NCBI GenBank assembly: GCA_029239875.1
Contig: JARBUD010000016.1
Span: 62,001-126,000, forward strand
Reading direction: 5' to 3'
DNA: 64,000 nucleotides
From: Xanthobacteraceae bacterium
GTDB taxonomy: Bacteria; Pseudomonadota; Alphaproteobacteria; Rhizobiales; Xanthobacteraceae
The notes beneath the pieces were generated by a model. That model did not search any database, was not told the DNA's origin, and saw only the letters and a list, made by a program, of their open reading frames with translations. The stretch's first letter is position 1; each line of letters begins with the position of its first letter. This document shows positions 25,721-33,929 of the stretch, in pieces. The translations under genes were made by a program, and so were the position numbers.

Positions 25721-26241
25721 AGCGCCCGGCGGCCGCTCCTCGCCCCGCAAGTGATCGAGATTATCTGGATTATGTATACAGTACACATATCCCGATTGAG
25801 TGAAGCATCTACGAACGTAGCTTCGGATATATGTCAGTATATATGACATTATTCCTCCCGGAATACCGCATTATTTTGCGATACGATAGCATAGATATTC
25901 CGAATAAAAACCGTCCGCGCCACACCTTCGCTTTTTTGCTGCGGATTTCCTTGAACGCCGTGGAAGGATTCCATCTCGTCCGAACGCTTGCACACCCATG
26001 ACATGCGCTCGTCGGCCGAACGCCTGCCCGGGCCGCGCCTCCCGCGCGGGATTTATGCAATGTAATGAGATATAAATACCTTACCCATGCCGATATGTAT
26101 TATAGGTATGCCGTTTCGATATATGTAAACCTCACTAATTCTTTTCATTTAACTTGACATTCTCATGTCCACGCCCTTTCCTCGACGCTACAAGACGTCA
26201 ACAAGACGCTGTGCCAACGCCATGCCTGGGAGGAACGCCAC
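25721..26241. other. AT-rich intergenic region with several small inverted repeats, 521 bp
   Basis: No credible gene; the short frames here lack good starts and family signs. It is far richer in A+T than its surroundings from 25755 to 26165. Inverted repeats include TGTATACA (25773-25780), ATGTCA-N7-TGACAT (25831-25849), TATTCC-N4-GGAATA (25850-25865), CGCA-N6-TGCG (25867-25880) and TATTC-C-GAATA (25896-25906). It precedes the TTT transporter genes and probably holds their promoter, with several protein-binding sites. Confidence 0.6.
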
Positions 26242-27264
26242 ATGATCCAGCCTTGCGCCGCTCGGCCTTTTCATCTGCAGCTGAAACATTCCGTGCTTGC
26301 CGCGGCGCTCGGTGTCGCGCTCGCCGCCGCGCCGGCTGCGCTCCATGCGCAGACCGCGCCCACCGGACCGATCGAGATCACCACCGGCACCAGCCCCGGC
26401 GGCACGCCGGACGTGCTGATGCGCCGGGCGGCCAAGATCCTCAACGAGCAGAAGATCATCACCAACCCGCTGGTGGTGCAGAACCGCACCGGCGGCTCGT
26501 GGATGGTCGCGGGCAATTTCGTGATGGGCAAGAAGGGCGACCACAACATCGTGCTGTGCATCGCCCAGCCCATCCTGACCACACCGATCACCCAGGGCCT
26601 GCCGACGCTCTATGACAAGCTGACCCCGATCAGCATGTTCATCCAGGGCGACCTCGTACTGGTGGTCCAGCCCGATTCCCCGGTGAAGGACCTCAAGCAA
26701 CTCGTCGAGCTGGCCGCAAAGCGCGAGCGCTCGGTGAAGGTCGCCGGCGCGCAGTCGGGCTCCACCGACCACATGGTGGCCGGCCTCGTAGAAAAGGCCG
26801 GCAAGGTCAAGCTCAACTACGTGCCGTTCGACGGCGGCGGCGCCGCGCAGGCGGCCTTCCTCGGCGGCAATGTCGAGCTCATGACGCTCACACCGAGCGA
26901 GGCGCTGCCGCTGGTGAAGAGTGGCAAGGCGCGCATCCTCGCCATCCTCTCCAGCGAGCGCAGCGCCGCCCCGGAGCTGAAGGACATCCCGACGGCGAAG
27001 GAACAGGGCTACGACATCGTCTGGGGCCAGGCCTGGGGCCTCGCCGGCCCGCCCGGCCTCGACGCCGACACCGTGAAGTTCTGGGACAACGCCATCGCCA
27101 AGCTGGTCGCCAATCCGGAATGGCAGGCGAGCCTGAAGGAGAACTTCCTGCGCAGCCGGATGATCCCGGCGGCCGAGGTAAAGCCGTACATGCAGAAGCT
27201 GCATGACGAGCACCTCGCCTTGCTGCGCGACCTCGGCCTCGCCAAGCAGCCCGCCGTGCAGTGA
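26242..27264 (+). CDS. Tripartite tricarboxylate transporter substrate-binding protein (Bug/TctC family)
   Basis: 340 residues with a Sec signal peptide (hydrophobic about 18-33, likely cleavage after LHA at 36). The mature part has Bug-family landmarks: TTGTSPGGTPDVLMRRAAKI at the ligand loop and LNYVPFDGGGAAQAAFLGGNVEL in the second lobe. It captures an organic acid in the periplasm for the TctB/TctA membrane complex encoded downstream. GGGAGGAACGCCAC precedes the ATG. A strong hairpin follows its stop codon. The ligand is unknown; Bug proteins bind carboxylates, including aromatic ones. Confidence 0.9.
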   Translation: MIQPCAARPFHLQLKHSVLAAALGVALAAAPAALHAQTAPTGPIEITTGTSPGGTPDVLMRRAAKILNEQKIITNPLVVQNRTGGSWMVAGNFVMGKKGDHNIVLCIAQPILTTPITQGLPTLYDKLTPISMFIQGDLVLVVQPDSPVKDLKQLVELAAKRERSVKVAGAQSGSTDHMVAGLVEKAGKVKLNYVPFDGGGAAQAAFLGGNVELMTLTPSEALPLVKSGKARILAILSSERSAAPELKDIPTAKEQGYDIVWGQAWGLAGPPGLDADTVKFWDNAIAKLVANPEWQASLKENFLRSRMIPAAEVKPYMQKLHDEHLALLRDLGLAKQPAVQ

Positions 27265-27272
27265 CCCCGACA

Positions 27273-27300
27273 GGAGGCGGGCCACCGCCGGCCCGCCTCC
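27273..27300 (+). promoter_or_regulatory. Strong stem-loop between the TTT binding protein and TctB genes
   Basis: GGAGGCGGGC (27273-27282), eight-base loop, and the exact complement GCCCGCCTCC (27291-27300), starting 9 bases after the stop. There is no T run beyond TCTTG. Such hairpins commonly stabilise or partly terminate the binding-protein message so that it is made in excess of the membrane subunits. Confidence 0.65.
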
Positions 27301-27347
27301 TCTTGTCGTCCGGCTCGCGAAGCTTTGGGAAGACTCGAAGAATCGGC

Positions 27348-27800
27348 ATGCGTGTCACCAATTTCATTGTCGCTCTGGCGCTGTTCTCCCTCTCGTCCGG
27401 CGTGCTGCTCGGCACTTGGGACCTGCCCTACTGGGCCGATTTCGCGCCGGGCTCCGCCTTCGCCCCCTTCTGGGTGGCGACCGTCGGGATCATCCTCGCT
27501 CTGGCGCTCTTCGTCGCCACGCTGGCGGACGAAGGCGGCGAGCCGCACAACTTCCCCGATCGCCGCGGGATCGTGCGCGTCATCGCCCTCATGGCCGGCC
27601 TGTGGCTGATGGTGCTGCTCATCCCGCTCGTCGGCTTCATCTCGGCCAGCACCCTCTTCTGCCTCCTCCTGCTTCTCGGCATTGAGCGGCGCCCGCTCGT
27701 CCCGAGCCTGTTCGCCACCGCGGTGGTGATGACGCTCGTCTATGGCGTGTTCATCGCGTGGCTCGGCATCGCGCTGCCCACCGGCCCATTCGGCATCTGA
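27348..27800 (+). CDS. TctB-family small membrane subunit of a TTT transporter
   Basis: 150 residues from the ATG at 27348. Four hydrophobic segments (about 5-24, 38-58, 75-98, 100-140 as two close helices) match the TctB/DUF1468 layout. It forms the membrane complex with TctA (next gene, 15 bp downstream of this stop) and takes substrate from the binding protein at 26242. Little sequence conservation is expected in this family, so the call rests on size, topology and position. Confidence 0.85.
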   Translation: MRVTNFIVALALFSLSSGVLLGTWDLPYWADFAPGSAFAPFWVATVGIILALALFVATLADEGGEPHNFPDRRGIVRVIALMAGLWLMVLLIPLVGFISASTLFCLLLLLGIERRPLVPSLFATAVVMTLVYGVFIAWLGIALPTGPFGI

Positions 27801-27814
27801 AGCGGGAGCTTTTC

Positions 27815-29344
27815 ATGGACGCCCTCGCCTCCCTCGCCCACGGCTTTTCCGTCGCGATGACACCGACGAACCTCCTGTTCGTGCTCATCGGCGTCACTCT
27901 CGGCCAGCTCATCGGCGCCCTGCCCGGCATCGGCCCCTCGGCCGGCATGGCGCTGCTCCTCCCCGTCACCTTCGGGCTGGAGCCCGTCACCGCCCTCGTG
28001 ATGCTCTCGGGGATCATGTATGGCGGCATGTATGGCGGCACCCTCACCTCGGTGCTGGTGAACGTGCCCGGCGAAGCCGCGAGCGTGATGACCGCGGTGG
28101 ACGGCAACCAGCTCGCCCGTCAGGGCCGTGCCGGACAGGCACTGGCGGCGGCCGCTATCGGCTCCTTCCTCGCCGGCATCGGCGCCGTCACCGCCCTCGC
28201 TTTCCTCACCCCCATACTCAGCGCCTTCGCGCTCGGCTTCTCGGCGCCGGAATATTTCCTGCTCGCTCTGCTCGGCATCACCGCCACGGCGAGCCTCGGC
28301 ACCGGCTCGGCGGTGAAGGCGATGATCGGCGCCACCCTCGGGCTGATGATCGCCCTCGTCGGCACCGATCCCATCCAGGGCACCTCGCGCCTCACCTTCG
28401 GTTCGCTGGAGCTTCTGGAGGGCATCGACTTCCTGCCCGTCGCCATCGGCGTGTTCGGCATCGCCGAGATCCTGGTCTCGATGGAGCAGACGCAGGCGAG
28501 CCGGGCGGTGCGCACCCGCCTTCGCGACATGTGGCTCACCGGCAAGGACTGGGCCGAGTGCCGCATGGCGATGCTGCGCGGCGGCCTGGTCGGCTTCGTC
28601 ATCGGCCTGATGCCCGGCGCCGGGCCGACGGTGGCGGCGCTGCTCGCCTACATCGTCGAGAAGAAGGTGAGCCCACACCCGGAGAAATTCGGCCATGGCG
28701 CGCTCGACGGCGTAGCCGCGGCGGAATCCGCCAACAACTCCGCCGCCCATGGCGCCATGGTGCCCATGCTGGCGCTCGGCATACCAGGCTCCGCCTCGAC
28801 CGCGGTACTGCTGGCGGCGCTGGTCCTGCTCGGCATCCGCCCCGGCCCGATGCTGCTCACCGAGCAGGCCGACCTCGTCTGGGGCCTCATCGCCTCGATG
28901 TTCGTCGGCAACGTGATCCTTCTGGTGATGAACCTGCCGCTCGCCCCGCTCTTCGCCAGCGTGCTGCGCATCCCCTATTCCTATCTCGCGCCGGGCATCC
29001 TCGTCGTGTCGCTGGTCGGCGCTTATGCCATCAGCCTCAGCCTGTTCAATGTCGGGCTGACGCTGTTCTTCGGCATGGTCGGCTACCTGATGATCCGTGC
29101 CGACATACCCCGCGCGCCGCTGGTACTCGCCGTGGTGCTGGCGCCGCTGATGGAAAGCTCGCTGCGCCAGAGCCTCATGCTCTCGGAAGGCAGCCCGGCG
29201 ATCTTCGTCGAGCGTCCCCTCTCCGCCGTGCTGGCGCTGCTGGTGGTCGGCTCGCTCGCCCTTCCGCTGTTCAACTTCCTCCTCGCCCGCCGCGCGGCCC
29301 GCCGCGCCGGCGTGGAGGAGGCCCTGTCCCACTCATCCGACTAG
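27815..29344 (+). CDS. TctA-family large membrane subunit of a TTT transporter
   Basis: 509 residues from the ATG at 27815 (AAGCGGGAG upstream), with about twelve membrane segments. Family motifs are clear: GALPGIGPSAGMALLLPVT near the N-terminus, YGGMYGGTLTSVLVNVPGEA, GLMPGAGPTVAALLAY and ESANNSAAHGAMVPMLALG in the middle. It carries out ion-coupled uptake of an organic acid across the inner membrane. It ends 9 bp before the amidohydrolase gene, linking transport to metabolism. Confidence 0.93.
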   Translation: MDALASLAHGFSVAMTPTNLLFVLIGVTLGQLIGALPGIGPSAGMALLLPVTFGLEPVTALVMLSGIMYGGMYGGTLTSVLVNVPGEAASVMTAVDGNQLARQGRAGQALAAAAIGSFLAGIGAVTALAFLTPILSAFALGFSAPEYFLLALLGITATASLGTGSAVKAMIGATLGLMIALVGTDPIQGTSRLTFGSLELLEGIDFLPVAIGVFGIAEILVSMEQTQASRAVRTRLRDMWLTGKDWAECRMAMLRGGLVGFVIGLMPGAGPTVAALLAYIVEKKVSPHPEKFGHGALDGVAAAESANNSAAHGAMVPMLALGIPGSASTAVLLAALVLLGIRPGPMLLTEQADLVWGLIASMFVGNVILLVMNLPLAPLFASVLRIPYSYLAPGILVVSLVGAYAISLSLFNVGLTLFFGMVGYLMIRADIPRAPLVLAVVLAPLMESSLRQSLMLSEGSPAIFVERPLSAVLALLVVGSLALPLFNFLLARRAARRAGVEEALSHSSD

Positions 29345-29353
29345 GACACACGC

Positions 29354-30379
29354 ATGAATGCCCCCGTGATCGACGTCCACGCCCATATCCTCACCGAGGA
29401 GATGATGGCCCGCATGCGCCGCGAGGCTCCCGAGATCGGCCCGACCCTGTCCGAAGTCAACGCCGAGGGCGGCGTGCTCAAGGTCGGCGACATCGTGCAG
29501 CGGCCCTTCCCGCGCGGCGGCTGGGACCTCGACAGGCGCTTCGCCGACCTCGACATCGCCGGCTTCGACCTGCAGGTGCTGTCCAACTGCCCGCAGACCT
29601 TCCTCTATGAGCGCGAGGCGGCGCTGACCGCCGCCCTGTGCCAGATCCAGAACGAGGCCATCGCCGACCTCGTGCGCCGCCATCCCTCGCGCTTCCTCGG
29701 CATCGCGACGCTGCCCATGCAGGACCCGGTGCGGGCGGCGGACGAACTGCGCCGCGCGGTGACCAGGCTCGGCCTCAAGGGGGCGCAGATCGGCTCGCAC
29801 ATCGAGGGCCGCAACCTCGACGATCCGGCGCTGGAGCCGCTCTGGGCGACGGCCGAGGAGCTCGGCGCCTTCATCCTCATCCATCCGCAGAAGACGGCGG
29901 CGGGGGAGCGGACGAAGGAATTCTATCTGAAGAACCTCATCGGCAATCCGCTGGAGACCACCATCGCGGCGGCCTCGCTCGTCTTCGGCGGCGTGCTGGA
30001 GCGCTATCCCGATCTCAGGATCTGCCTCGTGCATGGCGGCGGCTTCCTGCCCTTCCAGACCGGCCGGATGATCCATGGCTGGAAGGAGCGGCCGGAATGC
30101 CGGCGCTTCATCGAGGAGAGCCCGGAGGTCTCGATCCGGCGCCTCCATTTCGACACGCTGACCCATTTCGGCCCGGCACTGCGCTACCTCACCGATACCT
30201 TCGGCGCCGATCACGTGCTGCTCGGCAGCGACTATCCCTTTGACATGGGCACGCTGGAGGGCGCCCGTCAGGTCCGTGCCGCCGGCCTTGCCCCGGCGGA
30301 CGAGGCGGCGATCCTCGGCGGCACGGCGGCCGGCTGGTTCAGCCTGTCCGCGACAGAGCGGAAGGCGGTGCACGCATGA
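29354..30379 (+). CDS. Amidohydrolase 2 family protein (ACMSD-like), second copy
   Basis: 341 residues. Metal motif DVHAH (7-11), then FILIHPQ, CLVHGGGFLPF and GSDYPFDM, all in the same order as in the paralogue at 13442-14533 (both also share GNPLETT and GVLER-P-L). These TIM-barrel enzymes decarboxylate or hydrolyse aromatic or ring-opened carboxylic acids with a divalent metal. It lies 9 bp after TctA and overlaps the following cupin gene by 4 bp (ATGA), so it probably acts on the imported acid or its product. Confidence 0.88.
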   Translation: MNAPVIDVHAHILTEEMMARMRREAPEIGPTLSEVNAEGGVLKVGDIVQRPFPRGGWDLDRRFADLDIAGFDLQVLSNCPQTFLYEREAALTAALCQIQNEAIADLVRRHPSRFLGIATLPMQDPVRAADELRRAVTRLGLKGAQIGSHIEGRNLDDPALEPLWATAEELGAFILIHPQKTAAGERTKEFYLKNLIGNPLETTIAAASLVFGGVLERYPDLRICLVHGGGFLPFQTGRMIHGWKERPECRRFIEESPEVSIRRLHFDTLTHFGPALRYLTDTFGADHVLLGSDYPFDMGTLEGARQVRAAGLAPADEAAILGGTAAGWFSLSATERKAVHA

Positions 30380-30786
30380 GCAACGCGGCCATCCTCCGCC
30401 CGGACCAGCTTCCCGTCACCGAGCGCGGCGGCGGCGCACGCACCGTGCGCCTCGTCACCGCCGAGCTCGGCTCGCGGAAGCTGCTCAACGGCATCACCCG
30501 CTTTGGCCCGGGCGCCAGCATCCCGCTGCACAGCCACAATTGCGAGGAGAGCGTCATCATCCTCGAAGGTGATGCGGTGTTCGAGATCGACGGCGTCACC
30601 CACGAGCTGACGACGCACGACACGACCTGGATTCCGCCGGACGTGCCGCACCGCTTCCGCAACGCCTCCGACAGCGCCCCGCTCGCCATCTTCTGGACCT
30701 ATGCCGACGTCGCCGCCACCCGCACCATGGCGGCGACCGGCGAGACCCGCTCCATCGCCTCCGAACATGCGGGGGACCGCCGATGA
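30376..30786 (+). CDS. Cupin-domain protein
   Basis: 136 residues, start overlapping the amidohydrolase stop (ATGA). Single cupin barrel with a complete metal site: PLHSHNCEESVIILEGDAVF (first motif, His-x-His and Glu) and IPPDVPHRF (second motif His). Small cupins of this kind act as isomerases, dioxygenases or ligand-binding partners in catabolic operons. The reaction is unknown. It overlaps the Ldh-family gene by 4 bp. A second, different cupin lies at 31896. Confidence 0.85.
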   Translation: MSNAAILRPDQLPVTERGGGARTVRLVTAELGSRKLLNGITRFGPGASIPLHSHNCEESVIILEGDAVFEIDGVTHELTTHDTTWIPPDVPHRFRNASDSAPLAIFWTYADVAATRTMAATGETRSIASEHAGDRR

Positions 30787-31877
30787 ACGCCGCCGTGAAG
30801 CCGGAGCCCGCCGCCGCCGCCTCTCTCCCCTCCGCCGCGCTCGAAGGCCTCATCGCCGACGCGATGCGCGCCTGCGACCTGCCGCCCGAAGATGCCAGGA
30901 GCGTCGCGCGCCTCATGGTCGAGGCCGATCTCACCGGCGCCGACGGCCACGGCATCTTTCGCCTGCCGCAATATGTGCGGCGGCTGAAGGGCGGCGGCGT
31001 CAACCCCACCCCGCGGATCGAGGTGGAGCGCGCAGCGCCCGGCGTCGCCCTCGTCGACGGCGACAACGGCATGGGCCATCTGGTGATGAGCGTGGCGGTG
31101 GACCACGCCGTCGCCCTCGCCCGCGAGATCGGCGTCGCCTGGGTGGGCGTGCGCCGCTCCAACCATGCCGGGCCCGCCGCGCTCTATGTCGACATGCTGG
31201 CGCGGCGCGGCATGGTCGGCATCTATTCGGTGGTGGCGAGTTCCAATCACATGGCGATCTGGGGCGGCACCTCCTCGCTGCTCGGCACCAACCCGCTCGC
31301 CATCGCCATTCCGGCGGGCGAGGACGCGCCACCGGTGCTGCTCGACATCGCCACCACTGTCGTCTCCTACGGCACCGTCAAGAAGCATGTGCTGAACGAC
31401 ATCCCGCTGCCCGAGGGCTGGATGGTCAGCAAGCAGGACGGCAGCGCCATCACCGACCCGCAGCGCAGCGGCGAGGGCCTTCTGCTGCCCATAGGCGGCC
31501 ACAAGGGCTCCGGCCTCGCCCTCGTGCTCGGCCTGCTCGCCGGCACGCTGAACGGCGCCGCCTTCGGCAGCGAGGTGGTCGACTTCAACGCCGATTCCTC
31601 GACCGAGACCAATACCGGCCATTTCCTCCTGGCGCTGGACGTCGCCCGCTTCATGCGCCCGGAGGCCTTCGCCGCCCTGCTCGCGCGCCAGCTCGACGAA
31701 TTGCGCGCCGACGCGCCGCTGCCCGGCACCGAGGGCGTGCGCATCCCCGGCGACCGTCGCGCCGCGCTGAGGGAAACGCGCGCCCGCGACGGCGTGCCGA
31801 TCGCGCCGCCGCTGCGCCGCCAGCTCGACGAACTCGCCGCGTCCCTCGCCATCCCGCCGCTCGCCGACCGCCTCTGA
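30783..31877 (+). CDS. Ldh-family (malate/L-lactate/ureidoglycolate-type) dehydrogenase
   Basis: 364 residues, start overlapping the cupin stop. Characteristic of the YlbC/MdH fold family: DGHGIFRLPQYVRRL (about 56-70), RRSNHAGPAALYVDM (about 123-137), GTNPLAIAIP (about 168-177), KQDGSAITDP and GHKGSGLALVLGLLAGTL (about 238-255). These NAD(P) enzymes reduce 2-keto acids or oxidise 2-hydroxy acids (malate, ureidoglycolate, 2,3-diketogulonate). In this operon it may process the product released by the amidohydrolase. The substrate is unknown. Confidence 0.9.
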   Translation: MNAAVKPEPAAAASLPSAALEGLIADAMRACDLPPEDARSVARLMVEADLTGADGHGIFRLPQYVRRLKGGGVNPTPRIEVERAAPGVALVDGDNGMGHLVMSVAVDHAVALAREIGVAWVGVRRSNHAGPAALYVDMLARRGMVGIYSVVASSNHMAIWGGTSSLLGTNPLAIAIPAGEDAPPVLLDIATTVVSYGTVKKHVLNDIPLPEGWMVSKQDGSAITDPQRSGEGLLLPIGGHKGSGLALVLGLLAGTLNGAAFGSEVVDFNADSSTETNTGHFLLALDVARFMRPEAFAALLARQLDELRADAPLPGTEGVRIPGDRRAALRETRARDGVPIAPPLRRQLDELAASLAIPPLADRL

Positions 31878-31895
31878 AATCGCAGGAGACACGCC

Positions 31896-32354
31896 ATGTC
31901 CGCTCCCGCCGCCGCCGAACGCAAGACCATCAACGAGGGCGCCTTCAAGGCCGGCGACGGCGCCTATCTGTTCCAACTCGACGCGCTCTCGGCCATCGAG
32001 GGCGGCCCCGGCTATTCCACCGCCATAGGCGGCGTGGTGGAGGGCATCCGCACCCAGTGCGGGTTGATGCGCAAGGCGCGCGGCACCGGCGCCCGGCCGC
32101 ATTCCCACCCCAACGAGCAGTGGAACTACGTCGTGCAGGGCCGGCTGCGAGTGAACATAGAAGGCGAGCCGGAACGCATCGCCGGGCCCGGCACGCTCAT
32201 CTATTTCCCGCCCAACGTCATCCACTACACCGTCGCCCTGCCGGAGGAGGACGTGGTGTTCTTCGTGGTGAAGGACACCACGCACGGCATCTCCGGCAAG
32301 GCCGCCGACGGCACCATGAGCGGCGGGCACTACGACACACCGGCCTCCTTATAG
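31896..32354 (+). CDS. Cupin-domain protein, second copy
   Basis: 152 residues, 18 bp after the Ldh-family gene, with CAGGAGACACGCC before the ATG. Cupin motif 1 is RPHSHPNEQWNYVVQGRLRV (His-x-His-x-x-x-Gln instead of the usual Glu nearby) and motif 2 is GTLIYFPPNVIHY. The Gln in place of Glu may alter metal binding. The last 25 bp overlap the convergent LysR gene. The function is unknown beyond the fold. Confidence 0.82.
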   Translation: MSAPAAAERKTINEGAFKAGDGAYLFQLDALSAIEGGPGYSTAIGGVVEGIRTQCGLMRKARGTGARPHSHPNEQWNYVVQGRLRVNIEGEPERIAGPGTLIYFPPNVIHYTVALPEEDVVFFVVKDTTHGISGKAADGTMSGGHYDTPASL

Positions 32355-33304
32355 AGCCCCGCCCGTTCACCCCAGACGCCGCCGACCCGCGCCGTCTCCT
32401 GCGCCAGCACGTCGAGGAAGGCGGCCGCCGCCGGGCTCAGCGGCCGACGGGCCGGCTCGATCCGCACGAGGTCCATGCCGAGCGGCGGATCGGCGATAGG
32501 GTTGACGGTGAAGCGCCGCGGCGTGCCCGGCGAAACCGGCCGCGCCGCTTCTTCTGCCATCATCAGCCCTGGCAGTATCGCCACCCAGTCGGTAGAGGCG
32601 ACGAAGTCGAGCGTGCCCATCATCGCGTCGAGCTCGAGGCGCCGCTCCACCGCCACGCCGTTGGAGGCGAGATAGGTCTCGATACTGGCGCGCCGGGCAT
32701 TCTGCGCGCTCGGCACCACCACCTTCAGCGGGCCGAGATCGGCGAGCCGCAGCGGCTTCATGTGCTCCCGCCCGGCCGCGGCGCCGGAGACCAGCACTTC
32801 CGGCGTGTAGGCGAAGCGCGTCGTCTTCACGCCCACCGTTCCGGTCGAGGCCGGCACGATGGCGAAGGCGAGTTCGCCCGCCCGCACCTGCTGGGTGAGG
32901 TTGGCCGAATAGGCCTCCCAGATCCGCACGCCGACATTAGGGTGCAGCGCCACGAAGCGCGCCAGCGCCGGCGCCAGCACCGAGCGCGTCATGGTCGGCA
33001 TCAGCCCCACCACCATCTCGCCGTCGAGCCCGGCGCCGAAGCGCCCCACCGAGCGGTTCGCCATCTCGTTGAGCCGCAGCAGCTCGATGCAGTGGCGGTA
33101 ATAGCTCTCCCCCGCCGGCGTCGGCTGCACCGAGCCGCCACCGCGCGCGAAGAGCTTCACCCCGAGGCGGTCCTCGATCTTGCGGATGTGCTGGGAGACG
33201 CCGGACTGCGTCGCGTTCTCCCGCTCGGCGGCGGCGGTGAAGGAGCGTTCCTCGTAGGCAGCCACGAACAGCCGGACGTCGCGCAGCGTAGTGCTCATCG
33301 CCAT
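32330..33304 (-). CDS. LysR-family transcription regulator
   Basis: 324 residues. N-terminal helix-turn-helix: RDVRLFVAAYEERSFTAAAE then NATQSGVSQHIRKIEDRLGVKLF (about 8-53). The C-terminal periplasmic-binding-like effector domain contains GEMVVGLMPTMTRSV and ADPPLGMDLVRI. It diverges from the flavin reductase/LLM genes across 70 bp holding a GATAAG-N5-CTTATC inverted repeat, so it most likely regulates those genes and itself. The 3' end overlaps the cupin gene on the other strand. Confidence 0.92.
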   Translation of the reverse strand: MAMSTTLRDVRLFVAAYEERSFTAAAERENATQSGVSQHIRKIEDRLGVKLFARGGGSVQPTPAGESYYRHCIELLRLNEMANRSVGRFGAGLDGEMVVGLMPTMTRSVLAPALARFVALHPNVGVRIWEAYSANLTQQVRAGELAFAIVPASTGTVGVKTTRFAYTPEVLVSGAAAGREHMKPLRLADLGPLKVVVPSAQNARRASIETYLASNGVAVERRLELDAMMGTLDFVASTDWVAILPGLMMAEEAARPVSPGTPRRFTVNPIADPPLGMDLVRIEPARRPLSPAAAAFLDVLAQETARVGGVWGERAGLYKEAGVS

Positions 33305-33320
33305 TATGTTTCCTGATGGA

Positions 33321-33337
33321 GATAAGCAGATCTTATC
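33321..33337. promoter_or_regulatory. LysR-type binding box between divergent genes
   Basis: GATAAG-CAGAT-CTTATC, a 17-bp interrupted inverted repeat containing the LTTR-style ATAAG-N5-CTTAT layout, 17 bp upstream of the LysR start and 38 bp upstream of the flavin reductase start. It is probably the recognition site for the adjacent LysR protein. Confidence 0.65.
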
Positions 33338-33374
33338 ATTTCGGCAGTGACGGGTCGCGCCCTAAGCTTTTCCC

Positions 33375-33929
33375 ATGAGCGAACATGTCATCGATTTCCG
33401 ATCGAGCGACGATCACGGCCATTTCCGGCGGGCGCTCGGACGTTTCGCCACCGGCGTCACCGTGGTGACCACGCGTACCGCCGACGGCAAGCTGGAAGGC
33501 CTGACCGCCAACAGCTTCTCCTCGGTCTCGCTCGATCCGCCCCTGGTGCTCTGGAGCCTGCGGCGCCAGGCCCCGTCGCTGTCGAGCTTCACCGCCGCCG
33601 GGCATTTCGCCGTCAACGTGCTCGGCACGCACCAGAAGCATCTGTGCCGGCACTTCGCGACCCCGCATGCCGACAAGTTCGACGCGGTGCCGCACCGCAT
33701 AGGCGCCCATGGCGCGCCGCTGATCGAGCACGCCATCGCCCGCTTCGAATGCCGCACCGAGCAGGTGATCGAGGCCGGCGACCATCTGATCTTCCTCGGC
33801 CGGGTGCTGCGGGCCACCCATCGCGACGGCGAGCCACTGATCTTCGCCACTGGCGCGCTGTGCAGCCCCTCACTGCTGCCGTCGGACCCGCCGACCAACG
33901 ACCATTCCGCGAACCGGGAACGCGCCTGA
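33375..33929 (+). CDS. Flavin reductase family protein
   Basis: 184 residues. The split-barrel flavin-binding fold is evident: RRALGRFATGVTVVT (about 16-30), LTANSFSSVSLDPPLVLWSL (about 42-61), FAVNVLGTHQKHL and HLIFLGRVL. These enzymes reduce free FMN or FAD with NAD(P)H and hand it to a partner monooxygenase. Its stop overlaps the start of the LLM monooxygenase gene (TGATG), which makes that protein the obvious partner. It may also serve the flavin monooxygenase at 20522. Confidence 0.9.
   Translation: MSEHVIDFRSSDDHGHFRRALGRFATGVTVVTTRTADGKLEGLTANSFSSVSLDPPLVLWSLRRQAPSLSSFTAAGHFAVNVLGTHQKHLCRHFATPHADKFDAVPHRIGAHGAPLIEHAIARFECRTEQVIEAGDHLIFLGRVLRATHRDGEPLIFATGALCSPSLLPSDPPTNDHSANRERA

Noticed and set aside
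25809-26060. 83-residue minus-strand frame in the AT-rich gap
   Set aside because: Odd composition, no family signs and no ribosome site; the region is better explained as regulatory.
30701-33316. 871-residue plus-strand frame over the Ldh, cupin and LysR genes
   Set aside because: Arg/Ala/Pro-rich shadow frame with no domain; the other frames encode recognisable proteins.
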